Shown: positions 52,713 to 62,008 of the stretch, one piece after another
Numbering within the stretch: the first letter of the stretch is position 1
Layout of the letters: each line of letters starts with the position of its first letter
Source of the DNA: Thiodiazotropha sp050305635
Lineage (GTDB): Bacteria > Pseudomonadota > Gammaproteobacteria > Chromatiales > Chromatiaceae
Assembly (NCBI GenBank): GCA_050305635.1
Contig: JBNLFS010000059.1
Location: 29,931-93,930 of the forward strand
DNA: 64,000 bases
Direction of reading: 5' to 3'
The notes under the pieces: model-generated
What the model saw: only the letters and a program-made list of their open reading frames with translations
The model's database searches: none
What the model was told of the DNA's origin: nothing
Translations under genes and position numbers: made by a program

Positions 52713-52833
52713 CCCGGGTTCCGCTTCGCTGCACCCGGGCTACGTTGCTGCGCTTCTCGCTCGGGACACACGGGAAGCTCAAGAGGCGGGAGCATCACCC
52801 CCGTAGCCTGGGTGAAACGCAGTGGAACCCGGG
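52713..52833. repeat. Long imperfect inverted pair of CCCGGGTTCC repeats
   Basis: The arms 52713-52744 and 52802-52833 are 32 bp each and match inverted with about five mismatches. The right arm is part of dispersed element copy B. A transcript through here would fold into a strong hairpin. Confidence 0.75.
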
Positions 52834-52887
52834 ATCCGGCAGACTGAGAAGCCCTGATGGAGCATACAAAATCCTCCAGGCGCATCT
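52788..52887 (-). repeat. Dispersed intergenic element, copy B
   Basis: Read on the minus strand it aligns end to end with copy A at 24271-24374, sharing CTGGAGG, GCTTCTCA, CTGCCGGATCCCGGGTTCCAC and GGCTACGGG. Both copies lie in gene-free DNA. Confidence 0.7.
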
Positions 52888-53211
52888 CTTATCCCACCCG
52901 TGATGATCAATGCAAGATGGCGTTGCTTATCCTTGGAGAAAAATCAATCACTTGGAACGGGTTCCTGGGTAGGGACAGGAAGAGGGGGCGTATTAAATCC
53001 TTGAGCGCGGCGAACATATAAACTCAAAACTCATCGTTAACACCTTAATACTTTTCGAACCACTACCCAATTCTCGAATCGAGTGTCAGCATGGCTGATC
53101 ATGCTGGTTAATCAAAATATTTGATGCTATCGAGAACCCACCTGTGCATAGGGCAAGGGCTCTATATCCCAGGATCGTCCCCAAAATACAGGATCGATTC
53201 GGGACACGACA

Positions 53212-53946
53212 CTAGAGCCGCGACAGGCGTTCCCGCCAGAAGATCGTCGCACCCGCGACCGCGGCCGGCATGGCCACGAAGTTCAGCACCGGGATCATCA
53301 TCATCAGGGTCAGGGCGCCGCCGAAGGAGAGGGCGTCCAGACGTACCAGCTTCAGGCGCCTGTGCTGCTCCTTGAAGGGCAGCTTGTGATTGGCCATGGG
53401 GTAATCGCCGTATTCCAGGGTGAGATACCAGGCGTTGAACAGCAACCACAGGAACGGCGCGGCGATCTGCAGGATGGGAATGAAAAACAGCAGCAGCAAA
53501 GGTACGGCGCGGATCAGGAAATAGCTCAATTTGCGCAGCTCGGAGAGCAGCGCCGGCAGCAGATCCTTCATCAGCTGTTTGATTCCGCCCGGTTCATGCA
53601 CCACCGCTCCACCGAGATGGGCCTCGACCTTCTCCGCCAGCAACCCGTTAAACGGCGCCGCGAGCAGGTTCGCAATCACCGTAAAGGTGTAAAAAACCAC
53701 CAGAACCAGGGCGATCGCGAAGATCGGCCACAAAATCCAGCGCAACCAGTGCAACCAGCTATCCGGGTCCGGCAGCATCCGGTCCATCCAGGCTTCGAAC
53801 TGACTGGTTCCGAGCCAGATCAGCAGGCTGAACACCAGGATGTTCACCATCAGGGGGATCAGCACGAACGGTCGGATGCCGGGTTTGCCGAGCAGGGCGA
53901 AACCCCGCAGCATGTAGCCTGCGCCTGAAATGGACTGGGTCGGCAT
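53212..53946 (-). CDS. cysZ: CysZ/EI24-family membrane protein
   Basis: 244 residues from the ATG at 53946 with AAGGA nine bases upstream. Hydrophobic stretches near 25-45, 65-95, 140-175 and 205-225 give the CysZ layout, and the conserved FTVIANLLAAPFNGLLAEKVE follows the second pair. CysZ carries sulfate into the cytosol for cysteine synthesis. No cys genes adjoin it, so EI24-domain protein is the safer name if specificity matters. Confidence 0.85.
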   Translation of the reverse strand: MPTQSISGAGYMLRGFALLGKPGIRPFVLIPLMVNILVFSLLIWLGTSQFEAWMDRMLPDPDSWLHWLRWILWPIFAIALVLVVFYTFTVIANLLAAPFNGLLAEKVEAHLGGAVVHEPGGIKQLMKDLLPALLSELRKLSYFLIRAVPLLLLFFIPILQIAAPFLWLLFNAWYLTLEYGDYPMANHKLPFKEQHRRLKLVRLDALSFGGALTLMMMIPVLNFVAMPAAVAGATIFWRERLSRL

Positions 53947-54255
53947 GATGTGTTTCCTTGGGATCAAAAATCATAAACTTCGCGTTTGAGGATAACCCGG
54001 GAGCAGGGTATTGATGCAAGTTCAGTGAATGTGATTCAGCCTGGGAGTTGGCCTGAAAATTATTCCTGGCGGATCAGGCAGGGCGGTTGAAACGCTGATA
54101 TTCCGTGTGGATGTCTACGAACCCTGACGTCCAAATCAGGTCTTCAACCATCGGGTTTGAATTTGTCCCTATGCCGGGATCATCAATATCCCAGAACCAG
54201 GGTCAGAAGTGTCTGTGGTCATCACGAAAGATGACAGGACACTAACAGTAACGGT
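53947..54255. other. Intergenic region, nothing recognised
   Basis: It lies between cysZ and a small lipoprotein gene, both on the minus strand. It should hold the cysZ promoter; no other structure was seen. Confidence 0.35.
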
Positions 54256-54633
54256 TCAAGGAATGGTTTTAACGATACGGTTGGATATCTGGCTGTGAAG
54301 GCCGTTAATATCGTAAACGACAATGCCGAAATAGTATTCGCCCGGCGTTAACGCTGAAAGATCGTAGGAATCAGTATGGCTGCCATCGATCTCCGCGATT
54401 AATTCAAGATTGGTCGAACTCGGTCCGGCGTAAATTTTGTATCCGGAGATTTCCGATATATCTAAAAAGCTCTGGTCAACCCGGGTTGACGGTGCGATCC
54501 AGTTGAGCTGAGGGCGTGCGGTGTCATCGGTTGTGGTGGTGGGTTGCCCATCATCTGAGCCACCGCCGCCACCGCCACCGCAGGCCGTCAGGATAATCGA
54601 TAGTCCTAGGGTCAGAAGTGCTGTTTTGTTCAT
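54256..54633 (-). CDS. Small lipoprotein with fibronectin III-like domain
   Basis: 125 residues. The signal ends in a lipobox LTAC followed by seven Gly, a flexible tether. A single beta-sandwich domain follows with SGYKIYAGPSS and LTPGEYYFGIVVYDINGLHS, typical of fibronectin type III folds. It is likely a surface or periplasmic lipoprotein for binding; the ligand is unknown. It stands alone. Confidence 0.8.
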   Translation of the reverse strand: MNKTALLTLGLSIILTACGGGGGGGSDDGQPTTTTDDTARPQLNWIAPSTRVDQSFLDISEISGYKIYAGPSSTNLELIAEIDGSHTDSYDLSALTPGEYYFGIVVYDINGLHSQISNRIVKTIP

Positions 54634-55011
54634 GGTTTCCTACCGTTTCAAATGCAAACAGTGTCCAGATCACATAAAGCTGAATTCTACAGCGGCGTAT
54701 GCCTTTTACCCGGTATTTTACACGCTATGTCCATAAATGATCAGAGGTTATTCTTTCCTGATTGGCACTCTGATGAGTGCAATCGAATAAATATCTGAAT
54801 AATATCAATCGATTAATCGATAAATGTGAATTCGGGTGCAGGTGTTTGGTCAGCGGAAACTCATTGGATGACGTTGATCTGTACGGATGTATATGGGTTC
54901 CACTGTGGAATCTGGTTTACTTGAGGCTGAAGGGGAGTATGTGCGATTTCCCGCGACGTTTACAAAACCTCGTTGAGAACTAATGGATTGGTTCGCACTC
55001 CATTGTTGATC
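54634..55011. other. AT-rich intergenic region, nothing recognised
   Basis: It lies between glnD and the lipoprotein gene, both on the minus strand. A 68-codon frame at 54777-54983 has no start signal and was not accepted. Confidence 0.35.
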
Positions 55012-57666
55012 TTATTCACTTTTCGTGACTGATTGGGGCATTCGTTCCATCACGGCGCTTTTCAGGCATTCCAGCCTGGAGGACTCGCACAGGGCCTTGT
55101 TTTTCAGGTCGGTGATAAAAAAGATGTCTTCCACCCGGGCGCCCAGAGTGGTGATCTTGGCATGCTGCAGGCGGATATTGCAGGCCGCAAAGGCCTGGCC
55201 CACATCGGAGAGCAGTCCCGGGCGGTCCAGGGTGACCAGGCGCATGACGGTACGCTCCAGGGCCGGTTCCTGACTGAAGAATACCTCTGTGGAGTGGTCG
55301 AAGTGTTTGTGCTGGCGGGGCAGGCGACGGGTTACCTTGAGGGGCTGGTTGCCCTTTTGACACAGTCCGGACATCAAGGTGTCCACGATTTCGTCACTGC
55401 GCAGACCAAATTCCACCGGTGAGCCGTCCTGCTCAAGGACCAGGTAGCTGTTGAGTGAATGACCATCCGAGGTGCTCATGATGCGCGCGTTGACGATGGA
55501 CAGGGAGAGCTGGTCGAGCAGGGTGGTGGTGACCGCGAACAGGTTGTCCCGGTCGGGCCCGTAGTAGAGTACCTCAGTACCACCCCGTTTCGCTGTCTGG
55601 CGTAATTGGATGAGTGGCAAATCCGCCTCGGGTGTCTGCAGAATCAACAGGGTGTGGCGCTGGATGGCATTGGGCGAGTGAGTCAGGAAATATTCGCTGG
55701 TGAAGGTCGACCAGAGTTTCTGAATTTGTTCCCCATCGATTTTTTGCTGCAGCAGCAACTCCAGTGCCGCGGTCTGTTTTTCATGCAGCAGGTCATCCTG
55801 TGCCAGCGGATTGTCCAGGCCCCGGATCAGCGCCCGACGGGTGGCGTTGAACAGATCCCGGAGCAGGGAGTCCTTCCAGGAGTTCCAGGCCGCCGGGTTG
55901 GTGGCCCGGCTGTCGGCGAAGGTCAGCAGATAGAGATAGGTCAGGCGGTTCAGATCCCCCACCAGGGCCGCGAATTCCTGGACCACGTCCGGGTCGGTGA
56001 TGTCTTTTCGCTGGGCGGTCATGGACATGATCAGATGGTGACGCACCAGCCAGCTCACCAGTTGGCTGTCGTATTCACTCAGATGATGCAGGCGGCAGAA
56101 ATACAGGGCGTCTTCGGCGCCCAGTTCGGAGTGGTTGCCCCCGCGTCCCTTGGCGATGTCGTGGAACAGTGCCGCCAGATAGATGAGTTCTTCTTTGGGG
56201 AGGGTTTGCGCCAACTGGGTGCAGAAGGGGTATTCGTCGGCATATTTTGCCACGCTGAGACGGCGGATGTTGCGCACCACCATCAGGGTGTGTTCGTCCA
56301 CGGTATAGACATGGAACAGGTCGTACTGCATGCGTCCGACGATCTTCTCGAAGCTGGGAATGTATTTCGCCAGCACCCCATAGATATTCATGCGTCTGAG
56401 GGCTCGGGTAAGGCCCACGGGCTGACGCATAATCTCCATGAACAGGCTTTGTGCGCGGATGTCCTGACGAAAACTTTCATCGATCAGGTAGGTGTGATTG
56501 CGGATCAGGCGGATGGTGCTGGCCCGCACCCCTTTCAGTTCGGGGTTTTCCTGCATGATCAGAAAGAGTTCCAGCAGCGCGGTCGGGTAGCGCTTGAACA
56601 CCCCCTTGTGGACCACCTCCAGGAATTGACTGCGCTGCTGAAACCGCTGATTGATGAGCACCGGTTCACCCAGATTGTTCTGCAGCAGGATGCTTTCCTG
56701 AAAATGCTGCAACAGCATCTCGTTGAGGCGGCTCAGTTCCATCACCGTGCGGTAGTAGTCGCGCATGAAGCTCTCGACCGCCAGGTTGGCATAGTCGGAG
56801 TCATAACCCAGGTGCGAGGCCAGGGTGCGCTGATGATCAAACAGCAGCCGGTCATCGCAGCGGCCGGTCAGCAGGTGCAGGGCGAAGCGTACCCGCCAGA
56901 GGTGGTTCTGGCCCTCGATCAGGGTCTGGTACTCGGCCTCGGTGAGAAATTCGTGTTTCACCAGGTCGTGCATGTCCTGGGTGCGGAAATGGCGCTTCGC
57001 CACCCAGCCAATCATCTGGATGTCGCGTAACCCGCCGGGACTCTCCTTGAGGTTGGGCTCCAGATTGCTCAGGGTGCCGTCCTGTTTGGCATGCCGCCGC
57101 CGTTGTTCCTTAAGTTTAGCCTCGAAGAAGTCGTGGCTGTTCCAGATTCGATCCGGTCCCGTGGCATCCATCATGGCATCGAACAGGGACTGGCTGCCGG
57201 TGAGGAACCGCGCCTCCAGCAGATTGGTGATTACGGTGATGTCCTGGGTGGCTTCGCGGACGGAGTCCTCGATGGTGCGCACACTGTGACCGATCTCCAG
57301 GCCCACGTCCCAGAGCAGGGTGAGGAACTGCTCCAGCTGATCCTTGAAGGCATCGAAGCGGCTCTCGCTTTCGAGCAGGATCAGAATGTCGATGTCCGAA
57401 GCCGGATGCAGCTCGCCCCGTCCGTAGCCGCCGACCGCGACCAGGGCCGCGGCCTGGTCGTCCTTTTCAAAGTAGCGCTTCCAGGCCCGCTTGAGGATCT
57501 CATCGATCAGCGTTGCGCGTTCGGCCACCAGGTCACCGGTGCCGGTCTCGCCGGTGCTGAAGCGCTCCTTCACCGCTTCGGTGTAACGCTTCAGATACTC
57601 TTTGCAGGGCTGAATGGGTGAACGGTCCGGAACAAAGGCCTGATTGAGGGCTTGGATGTCGATCAT
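55012..57666 (-). CDS. glnD: [Protein-PII] uridylyltransferase GlnD
   Basis: An 884-residue nitrogen sensor that adds UMP to PII when glutamine is low and removes it when high. The nucleotidyltransferase domain has GGYGRGELHPASDIDILIL, the HD domain has LAALFHDIAKGRGGNHSELG, and two ACT domains end the protein (near 700-780 and 805-880, LVTLDRPGLLSDVGQAFA). All catalytic residues looked for are present. It is followed upstream by the map gene on the same strand (38 bases), a common pairing. Confidence 0.96.
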   Translation of the reverse strand: MIDIQALNQAFVPDRSPIQPCKEYLKRYTEAVKERFSTGETGTGDLVAERATLIDEILKRAWKRYFEKDDQAAALVAVGGYGRGELHPASDIDILILLESESRFDAFKDQLEQFLTLLWDVGLEIGHSVRTIEDSVREATQDITVITNLLEARFLTGSQSLFDAMMDATGPDRIWNSHDFFEAKLKEQRRRHAKQDGTLSNLEPNLKESPGGLRDIQMIGWVAKRHFRTQDMHDLVKHEFLTEAEYQTLIEGQNHLWRVRFALHLLTGRCDDRLLFDHQRTLASHLGYDSDYANLAVESFMRDYYRTVMELSRLNEMLLQHFQESILLQNNLGEPVLINQRFQQRSQFLEVVHKGVFKRYPTALLELFLIMQENPELKGVRASTIRLIRNHTYLIDESFRQDIRAQSLFMEIMRQPVGLTRALRRMNIYGVLAKYIPSFEKIVGRMQYDLFHVYTVDEHTLMVVRNIRRLSVAKYADEYPFCTQLAQTLPKEELIYLAALFHDIAKGRGGNHSELGAEDALYFCRLHHLSEYDSQLVSWLVRHHLIMSMTAQRKDITDPDVVQEFAALVGDLNRLTYLYLLTFADSRATNPAAWNSWKDSLLRDLFNATRRALIRGLDNPLAQDDLLHEKQTAALELLLQQKIDGEQIQKLWSTFTSEYFLTHSPNAIQRHTLLILQTPEADLPLIQLRQTAKRGGTEVLYYGPDRDNLFAVTTTLLDQLSLSIVNARIMSTSDGHSLNSYLVLEQDGSPVEFGLRSDEIVDTLMSGLCQKGNQPLKVTRRLPRQHKHFDHSTEVFFSQEPALERTVMRLVTLDRPGLLSDVGQAFAACNIRLQHAKITTLGARVEDIFFITDLKNKALCESSRLECLKSAVMERMPQSVTKSE

Positions 57667-57704
57667 ACGGCGTTACGACGTTAGGGTTTGCGCTGGGTGG
57701 CAGG

Positions 57705-58481
57705 TCAGGCGAGACGCTGACGTTCCTCTTCCCGCAGGGTGAGCACCTCGTGACCGGTCTCGGTGACCAGGATGGTGTGCTCGAACTGGGCGGAGAGACT
57801 GCGGTCCTTGGTGACTACGGTCCAGCCGTCGGGCTTCAGTTTGACCTGCTGTTTGCCCGCATTGACCATGGGTTCGATGGTGAAGCACATGCCCGGTTGC
57901 AGTTCCAGACCGGTGCCCGGCTGACCGTAGTGGAGAACTTGCGGGTCCTCGTGAAACTCCTTGCCGATGCCGTGACCGCAGTATTCGCGCACCACGCTGT
58001 AGTCGTTCTTCTCAACGAATGTCTGAATACGATGACCGATATCACCCAACCGGCAACCGGGTTTGACCAGGTCGATACCCAGCCACAAGGCCTCCTGGGT
58101 GATCTCAATCAGCCGCTTGGCCAGCACCGAGGGCTGCCCGATGACGAACATCTTACTGGTATCCCCGTGGTAGCCGTTTTTGATTACGGTGATGTCCAGA
58201 TTGATGATGTCCCCGTTCTTAAGCCGCTTTTCGTTCGGAATGCCGTGACAGACGACCTGATTCACCGAGGTGCAGATCGACTTGGGAAAGCCCCGGTAGT
58301 TGAGCGGGGCGGGAATCGCCTTCTGCACGCGCACGATGTGCTCGTGACAGATCCGGTCGAGTTCCAGAGTGGTGACGCCGGGCTTAACATAAGGCTCGAT
58401 GATTTCCAGCACCTCGGCGGCCAGCCGGCCGGCGACACGCATCTTCTCTATTTCATCCGCAGTTTTTATCGTGACGCCCAT
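57705..58481 (-). CDS. map: Methionine aminopeptidase type I
   Basis: 258 residues from the ATG at 58481; the open frame to 58586 runs into the rpsB promoter zone. Metal ligands are Asp in NLDITVIKNGYHGDTSKMF (two Asp), His in CGHGIGKEFHEDP, Glu in TIEPMV and Glu in FEHTILVTETG. It removes initiator Met from new proteins. It is divergent from rpsB, the order found in most proteobacteria. Confidence 0.96.
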   Translation of the reverse strand: MGVTIKTADEIEKMRVAGRLAAEVLEIIEPYVKPGVTTLELDRICHEHIVRVQKAIPAPLNYRGFPKSICTSVNQVVCHGIPNEKRLKNGDIINLDITVIKNGYHGDTSKMFVIGQPSVLAKRLIEITQEALWLGIDLVKPGCRLGDIGHRIQTFVEKNDYSVVREYCGHGIGKEFHEDPQVLHYGQPGTGLELQPGMCFTIEPMVNAGKQQVKLKPDGWTVVTKDRSLSAQFEHTILVTETGHEVLTLREEERQRLA

Positions 58482-58538
58482 GTGAAATCGCTTGAAACTC
58501 TGAGGGGTTGCCGGTGATCCGGGGAGGGTTTGGCGTGA

Positions 58539-58567
58539 TTGTCGCATCAAGCGGGTTATGGTATAAA
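58539..58567 (+). promoter_or_regulatory. Probable sigma70 promoter of rpsB-tsf
   Basis: TTGTCG (58539-58544) and TATAAA (58562-58567) are 17 bases apart. The discriminator that follows is GC-rich (CGCCCCGCC), as in promoters shut down by ppGpp and DksA. Confidence 0.7.
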
Positions 58568-58603
58568 ACGCCCCGCCGAAGCGCAAACGCTTCGCGCAGT
58601 CAT

Positions 58604-58778
58604 GTCCGCATGAACCCTAGGGTTTCGAAAGCGGACGATATCACACACATACCGACACATGGTCCGGGGTGCCTGTTGATGGGCTGGTTGCAAGCGTTAA
58701 ATGCTTGTGAATCAGTACCCTAGGGTTGGACTTATGGGGTATGTGGAGGTTCAACCCGATACAATTCAGGAGTCACTC
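58604..58778 (+). promoter_or_regulatory. Structured rpsB mRNA leader
   Basis: A GTCCGC/GCGGAC stem (58604-58609 with 58631-58636) encloses the palindrome AACCCTAGGGTT (58613-58624). A CAAGC/GCTTG hairpin lies near 58690-58706, and ACCCTAGGGT recurs at 58717-58726. The leader ends with AGGAG before the ATG. S2 is known to repress its own operon through the leader in E. coli; whether these elements do that is inference. Confidence 0.55.
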
Positions 58779-59528
58779 ATGAGTGAAGTATCAATGCGCC
58801 AGATGCTTGAAGCCGGCGTGCATTTTGGTCATCAGACCCGTTACTGGAATCCGAAAATGGGTTCCTTCATCTTTGGTCATCGCAACAAGATCCACATCAT
58901 CAATCTTGAGAAGACCATGCCCCTGTTCAAGGATGCGATGAACTTCATCGGATCCCTGTCCGCAAATGGCGGTAAAGTCATGTTTGTCGGCACCAAACGC
59001 GCCGCGCAGAATGTGGTTCGCGAGGAAGCGGAACGTTGCGGCATGCCGTTTGTCAACCACCGCTGGCTGGGTGGCATGCTGACCAACTTCAAGACCATCA
59101 AACAGTCGATCAAGCGTCTCAAGGAACTCGAAGGGATGTTCGCCGATGGCAGTGTGGAGCATCGTTTCAACAAGAAAGAGGCCCTGGGCCTGAGCCGTGA
59201 GCTGGAGAAGCTGGAACGCAGCCTGGGCGGCATCAAGAACATGGGCGGACTGCCCGATGCCATGTTCATCATCGACGTGGGCCATGAGAAGAACGCCGTG
59301 GCCGAGGCCCGCAAGCTTGGGATTCCGGTGATCGGCGTGGTCGATACCAACAACGATCCGGATGACATCGACTATGTGATTCCGGGCAATGATGACGCGA
59401 TTCGCGCCATTCAGCTCTATGTTCAGGGCGCCTCTGCAGCGATTCTCGAAGGTCGCGCGAGTTCTGTGAACATGGTGGCTGGAGATGGCAGCGAGGAGTT
59501 TGTCGAGGTCGCTCCGGAACAGGCGTAA
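58779..59528 (+). CDS. rpsB: 30S ribosomal protein S2
   Basis: 249 residues from the ATG at 58779 with AGGAG nine bases upstream; the longer frame to 58701 is leader. Hallmarks include MRQMLEAGVHFGHQTRYWNP, HRWLGGMLTNFKTI and PDAMFIIDVGHEKNAV. S2 joins the 30S subunit late and binds S1. It begins the rpsB-tsf-pyrH-frr-uppS-cdsA-ispC run. Confidence 0.97.
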   Translation: MSEVSMRQMLEAGVHFGHQTRYWNPKMGSFIFGHRNKIHIINLEKTMPLFKDAMNFIGSLSANGGKVMFVGTKRAAQNVVREEAERCGMPFVNHRWLGGMLTNFKTIKQSIKRLKELEGMFADGSVEHRFNKKEALGLSRELEKLERSLGGIKNMGGLPDAMFIIDVGHEKNAVAEARKLGIPVIGVVDTNNDPDDIDYVIPGNDDAIRAIQLYVQGASAAILEGRASSVNMVAGDGSEEFVEVAPEQA

Positions 59529-59624
59529 GCCGTGCGGACGGTGACCGGGTCCGATGAGCGGATCCGGTTTACCGTACCCGACGAATGAAATTCAGCAAAA
59601 TACAGATTTAAAGGTAGGCGGACT

Positions 59625-60512
59625 ATGGCAATTACAGCCTCACAGGTAAAGGAACTGCGCGAGCGTACCGGCGCAGGCATGATGGAGTGTAAAAAGGCAT
59701 TGGTCGAGGCCGATGGCGACATCGATGTGGCCATCGAGCAGATGCGCAAGTCTGGGCAGGCAAAAGCCGCCAAGAAGGCGGGGCGTATCGCAGCGGAAGG
59801 TCTCATCAGTCTCAGTTTCAACGACGGCAACACCCAGGCCGCGATGGTTGAAGTCAACTGCGAAACCGACTTCGTGGCCAAGGACGAGAACTTCACCTCT
59901 TTCGCCAAGGCCGTGGCCGAACGCGTTCTGGCCGGCGGTGCTGAGAACGTGGACGCCCTCATGGAACTCTCCCTCCATGAAGGTGAAGACACCACGGTAA
60001 ACCAGGCCCGCGAGGCCCTGATCTCCAAGCTGGGTGAGAACATGAACGTGCGCCGCTTCGCATCGTTCCAGGCATCCTCCGGTACTCTGGTGAGCTATCT
60101 GCACGGCGTGCGGATCGGTGTGGTGCTCGAGCTGGAAGGCGGCAGCGAGGAGCTGGGCCGGGATCTGGCCATGCACATCGCCGCCACCAACCCGGTCTGT
60201 CTCTCCGAGGATCAGATGCCTCAGGAACTGCTGGACAAAGAGCGTGAGATCGTGACCGCCCAGGCCGGCGAAAGCGGTAAGCCGGAAGAGATCGTCGCCA
60301 AGATGGTCGATGGCCGGATGCGCAAGTACCTGGCGGAGAACACCCTCTTGGGCCAGGCCTTCGTCAAGGACCCGGACACCACGGTGGAGAAACTGCTGAA
60401 GAGCAACGGGGCGAAGGTGCTCCAGTTCCAGCGTTTCGAAGTCGGCGAAGGTATCGAAAAGAAGCAGGAAAACTTCGCGGAAGAGGTTATGGCACAGGCC
60501 AAAATCTCCTGA
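59625..60512 (+). CDS. tsf: Elongation factor Ts
   Basis: 295 residues, the nucleotide exchange factor of EF-Tu. The N-terminal UBA-like part has ITASQVKELRERTGAGMMEC and the core has VEVNCETDFVAKDENF, the EF-Tu contact with its conserved Asp and Phe. The C-terminal part holds LLGQAFVKDPDTTVEKLL. It lies 96 bases after rpsB with a normal leaderless gap. Confidence 0.97.
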   Translation: MAITASQVKELRERTGAGMMECKKALVEADGDIDVAIEQMRKSGQAKAAKKAGRIAAEGLISLSFNDGNTQAAMVEVNCETDFVAKDENFTSFAKAVAERVLAGGAENVDALMELSLHEGEDTTVNQAREALISKLGENMNVRRFASFQASSGTLVSYLHGVRIGVVLELEGGSEELGRDLAMHIAATNPVCLSEDQMPQELLDKEREIVTAQAGESGKPEEIVAKMVDGRMRKYLAENTLLGQAFVKDPDTTVEKLLKSNGAKVLQFQRFEVGEGIEKKQENFAEEVMAQAKIS

Positions 60513-60518
60513 CGCCCG

Positions 60519-60550
60519 GGCCGGACGGGGTTTTTCGGCTCCGTCCGGCC
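60519..60550 (+). terminator. Strong hairpin after tsf
   Basis: A perfect 10-bp stem GGCCGGACGG / CCGTCCGGCC with a 12-base loop stands seven bases past the tsf stop. No T tract follows on the plus strand, so it may act as a partial terminator or an mRNA 3' end protector ahead of pyrH. Confidence 0.65.
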
Positions 60551-60692
60551 AAATCGAATCCCTCGCGGATTCCACAGATTCCGGCCGTGATGCCAAATCG
60601 CGGCCTCTTCGGCTCCTGGGTGAGCCTAACCTCACTTGCAGCCCACAAGTGGGTATAATCATCCTCCAAACCATGACCAGGACAGGTTTTTC

Positions 60693-61421
60693 ATGAGTGA
60701 TCTGATTTGCCGGCGCATTCTGCTGAAGTTGAGTGGCGAAGCCCTGATGGGCGAGGGGGATTTCGGTATCGATCCCGCCGTGCTGCAGCGGGTTGCCGGG
60801 GAGATCAGGGACCTCAACGCCCGGGGGGTCGAGATCGGTCTGGTGATCGGTGGCGGCAACATCTTTCGGGGCGCCGGCCTGGCGCAGGGCGGATTCGACC
60901 GGGTGCGCGGTGATCACATGGGGATGCTGGCCACGGTGATGAACTCCCTGGCAATGCAGGATATGCTGACCCGCGTGGGCATCGCCGCGGATGTCTATTC
61001 GGCATTGAGCATGCCCGATGTGTGCGAAACCTTTTCCGCCCGGGCCGCGAGGAACAGCCTCTCCCAGGGGCGGGTCGCGATCCTCGCGGCCGGCACCGGC
61101 AACCCCTATTTCACCACCGATTCCGCCGCAAGCCTGCGGGCGGTGGAGATCAAGGCCGACCTTCTGATCAAGGCGACCAAGGTCAATGGTGTCTACTCGG
61201 CGGATCCGGTGAAGGTTCCCGATGCGGTCTTCTATCCCCGGCTCACCTACGACCGGGCCCTGGCGGAAAACCTTCAGGTCATGGATGCCACGGCCATCGT
61301 ACTTTGCCGGGACAATGACATGCCCCTGCGAATCATGAACATTAACGATCCTGGAGCTCTGATGCGCCTGATGCAGGGCGAGGAGATAGGATCCCTGGTT
61401 GAGAAAGGCGAAGCACTATGA
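60693..61421 (+). CDS. pyrH: Uridylate kinase
   Basis: 242 residues from the ATG at 60693; the open frame to 60636 is not supported. It belongs to the amino-acid-kinase fold: RRILLKLSGEALMG, GLVIGGGNIFRG, GTGNPYFTTDSAASLRA and KATKVNGVYSADP. It makes UDP from UMP as a hexamer under GTP and UTP control. The stop overlaps the frr start by four bases. Confidence 0.97.
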   Translation: MSDLICRRILLKLSGEALMGEGDFGIDPAVLQRVAGEIRDLNARGVEIGLVIGGGNIFRGAGLAQGGFDRVRGDHMGMLATVMNSLAMQDMLTRVGIAADVYSALSMPDVCETFSARAARNSLSQGRVAILAAGTGNPYFTTDSAASLRAVEIKADLLIKATKVNGVYSADPVKVPDAVFYPRLTYDRALAENLQVMDATAIVLCRDNDMPLRIMNINDPGALMRLMQGEEIGSLVEKGEAL

Positions 61422-61975
61422 TCAACGATATCAAAAACGATGCGTCGACCCGCATGGGTAAAAGCGTGGAATCCCTGGTCCATGAACTCGCCAAGGTGCG
61501 CACCGGTCGCGCCCATCCGAGCCTGCTCGATCACATCCGTGTCGACTACTATGGATCCGAGGTGCCGATCAGCCAGGTTGCCAACATTAATGTGGAGGAT
61601 GCCCGCACCCTGACCGTGGTGCCCTGGGAGAAACCCATGGTGTCGGTGGTGGAGAAGGCCATCATGACCTCCGACCTGGGGCTCAATCCGATGAGCGCGG
61701 GTAGTGTGCTGCGGGTGCCCATGCCGCCTCTGACCGAGGAACGCCGTCGCGATCTGATCCGGGTGGTGCGTCATGAGGCCGAGAATGCCAAAGTCGCGAT
61801 CCGCAACATCCGACGCGACGCCAACCATGACCTCAAGGACATGGTTAAGGAAAAGATGATTTCCGAAGACGATGAGCGTCGCGGTCAGGAGATCATTCAG
61901 AATCTGACCGACAAGCACATCAAGCAGATCGATGAGCTGTTGGAGGAGAAAGAGAAGGATCTGCTCGAGATTTGA
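61418..61975 (+). CDS. frr: Ribosome recycling factor
   Basis: 185 residues in two domains: the long three-helix bundle (begins MINDIKNDASTRMGKS, later KVRTGRAHPSLLD) and the small beta domain with DYYGSEVPISQVANI. It splits post-termination ribosomes with EF-G. It is coupled to pyrH by an ATGA overlap. Confidence 0.97.
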   Translation: MINDIKNDASTRMGKSVESLVHELAKVRTGRAHPSLLDHIRVDYYGSEVPISQVANINVEDARTLTVVPWEKPMVSVVEKAIMTSDLGLNPMSAGSVLRVPMPPLTEERRRDLIRVVRHEAENAKVAIRNIRRDANHDLKDMVKEKMISEDDERRGQEIIQNLTDKHIKQIDELLEEKEKDLLEI

Positions 61976-62008
61976 GTCGCTCACATCTCTACGGGATTTG
62001 AGGGAGTA

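Larger units (their letters stand above)
52414..53211. other. Repeat-rich intergenic region, no convincing gene
   Basis: Holds a CACGAAGGACACGAA-type repeat near 52514-52530, a GGGGCTGG/CCAGCCCC hairpin near 52664-52701, a long inverted pair of CCCGGGTTCC repeats and copy B of the dispersed element. Open frames inside are products of these repeats. The right half (52900-53200) is AT-richer with nothing recognised. Confidence 0.7.

Noticed and set aside
59640..60917. 425-codon open frame antisense to tsf and pyrH
   Set aside because: It is opposite two highly conserved genes and has no supporting signals.
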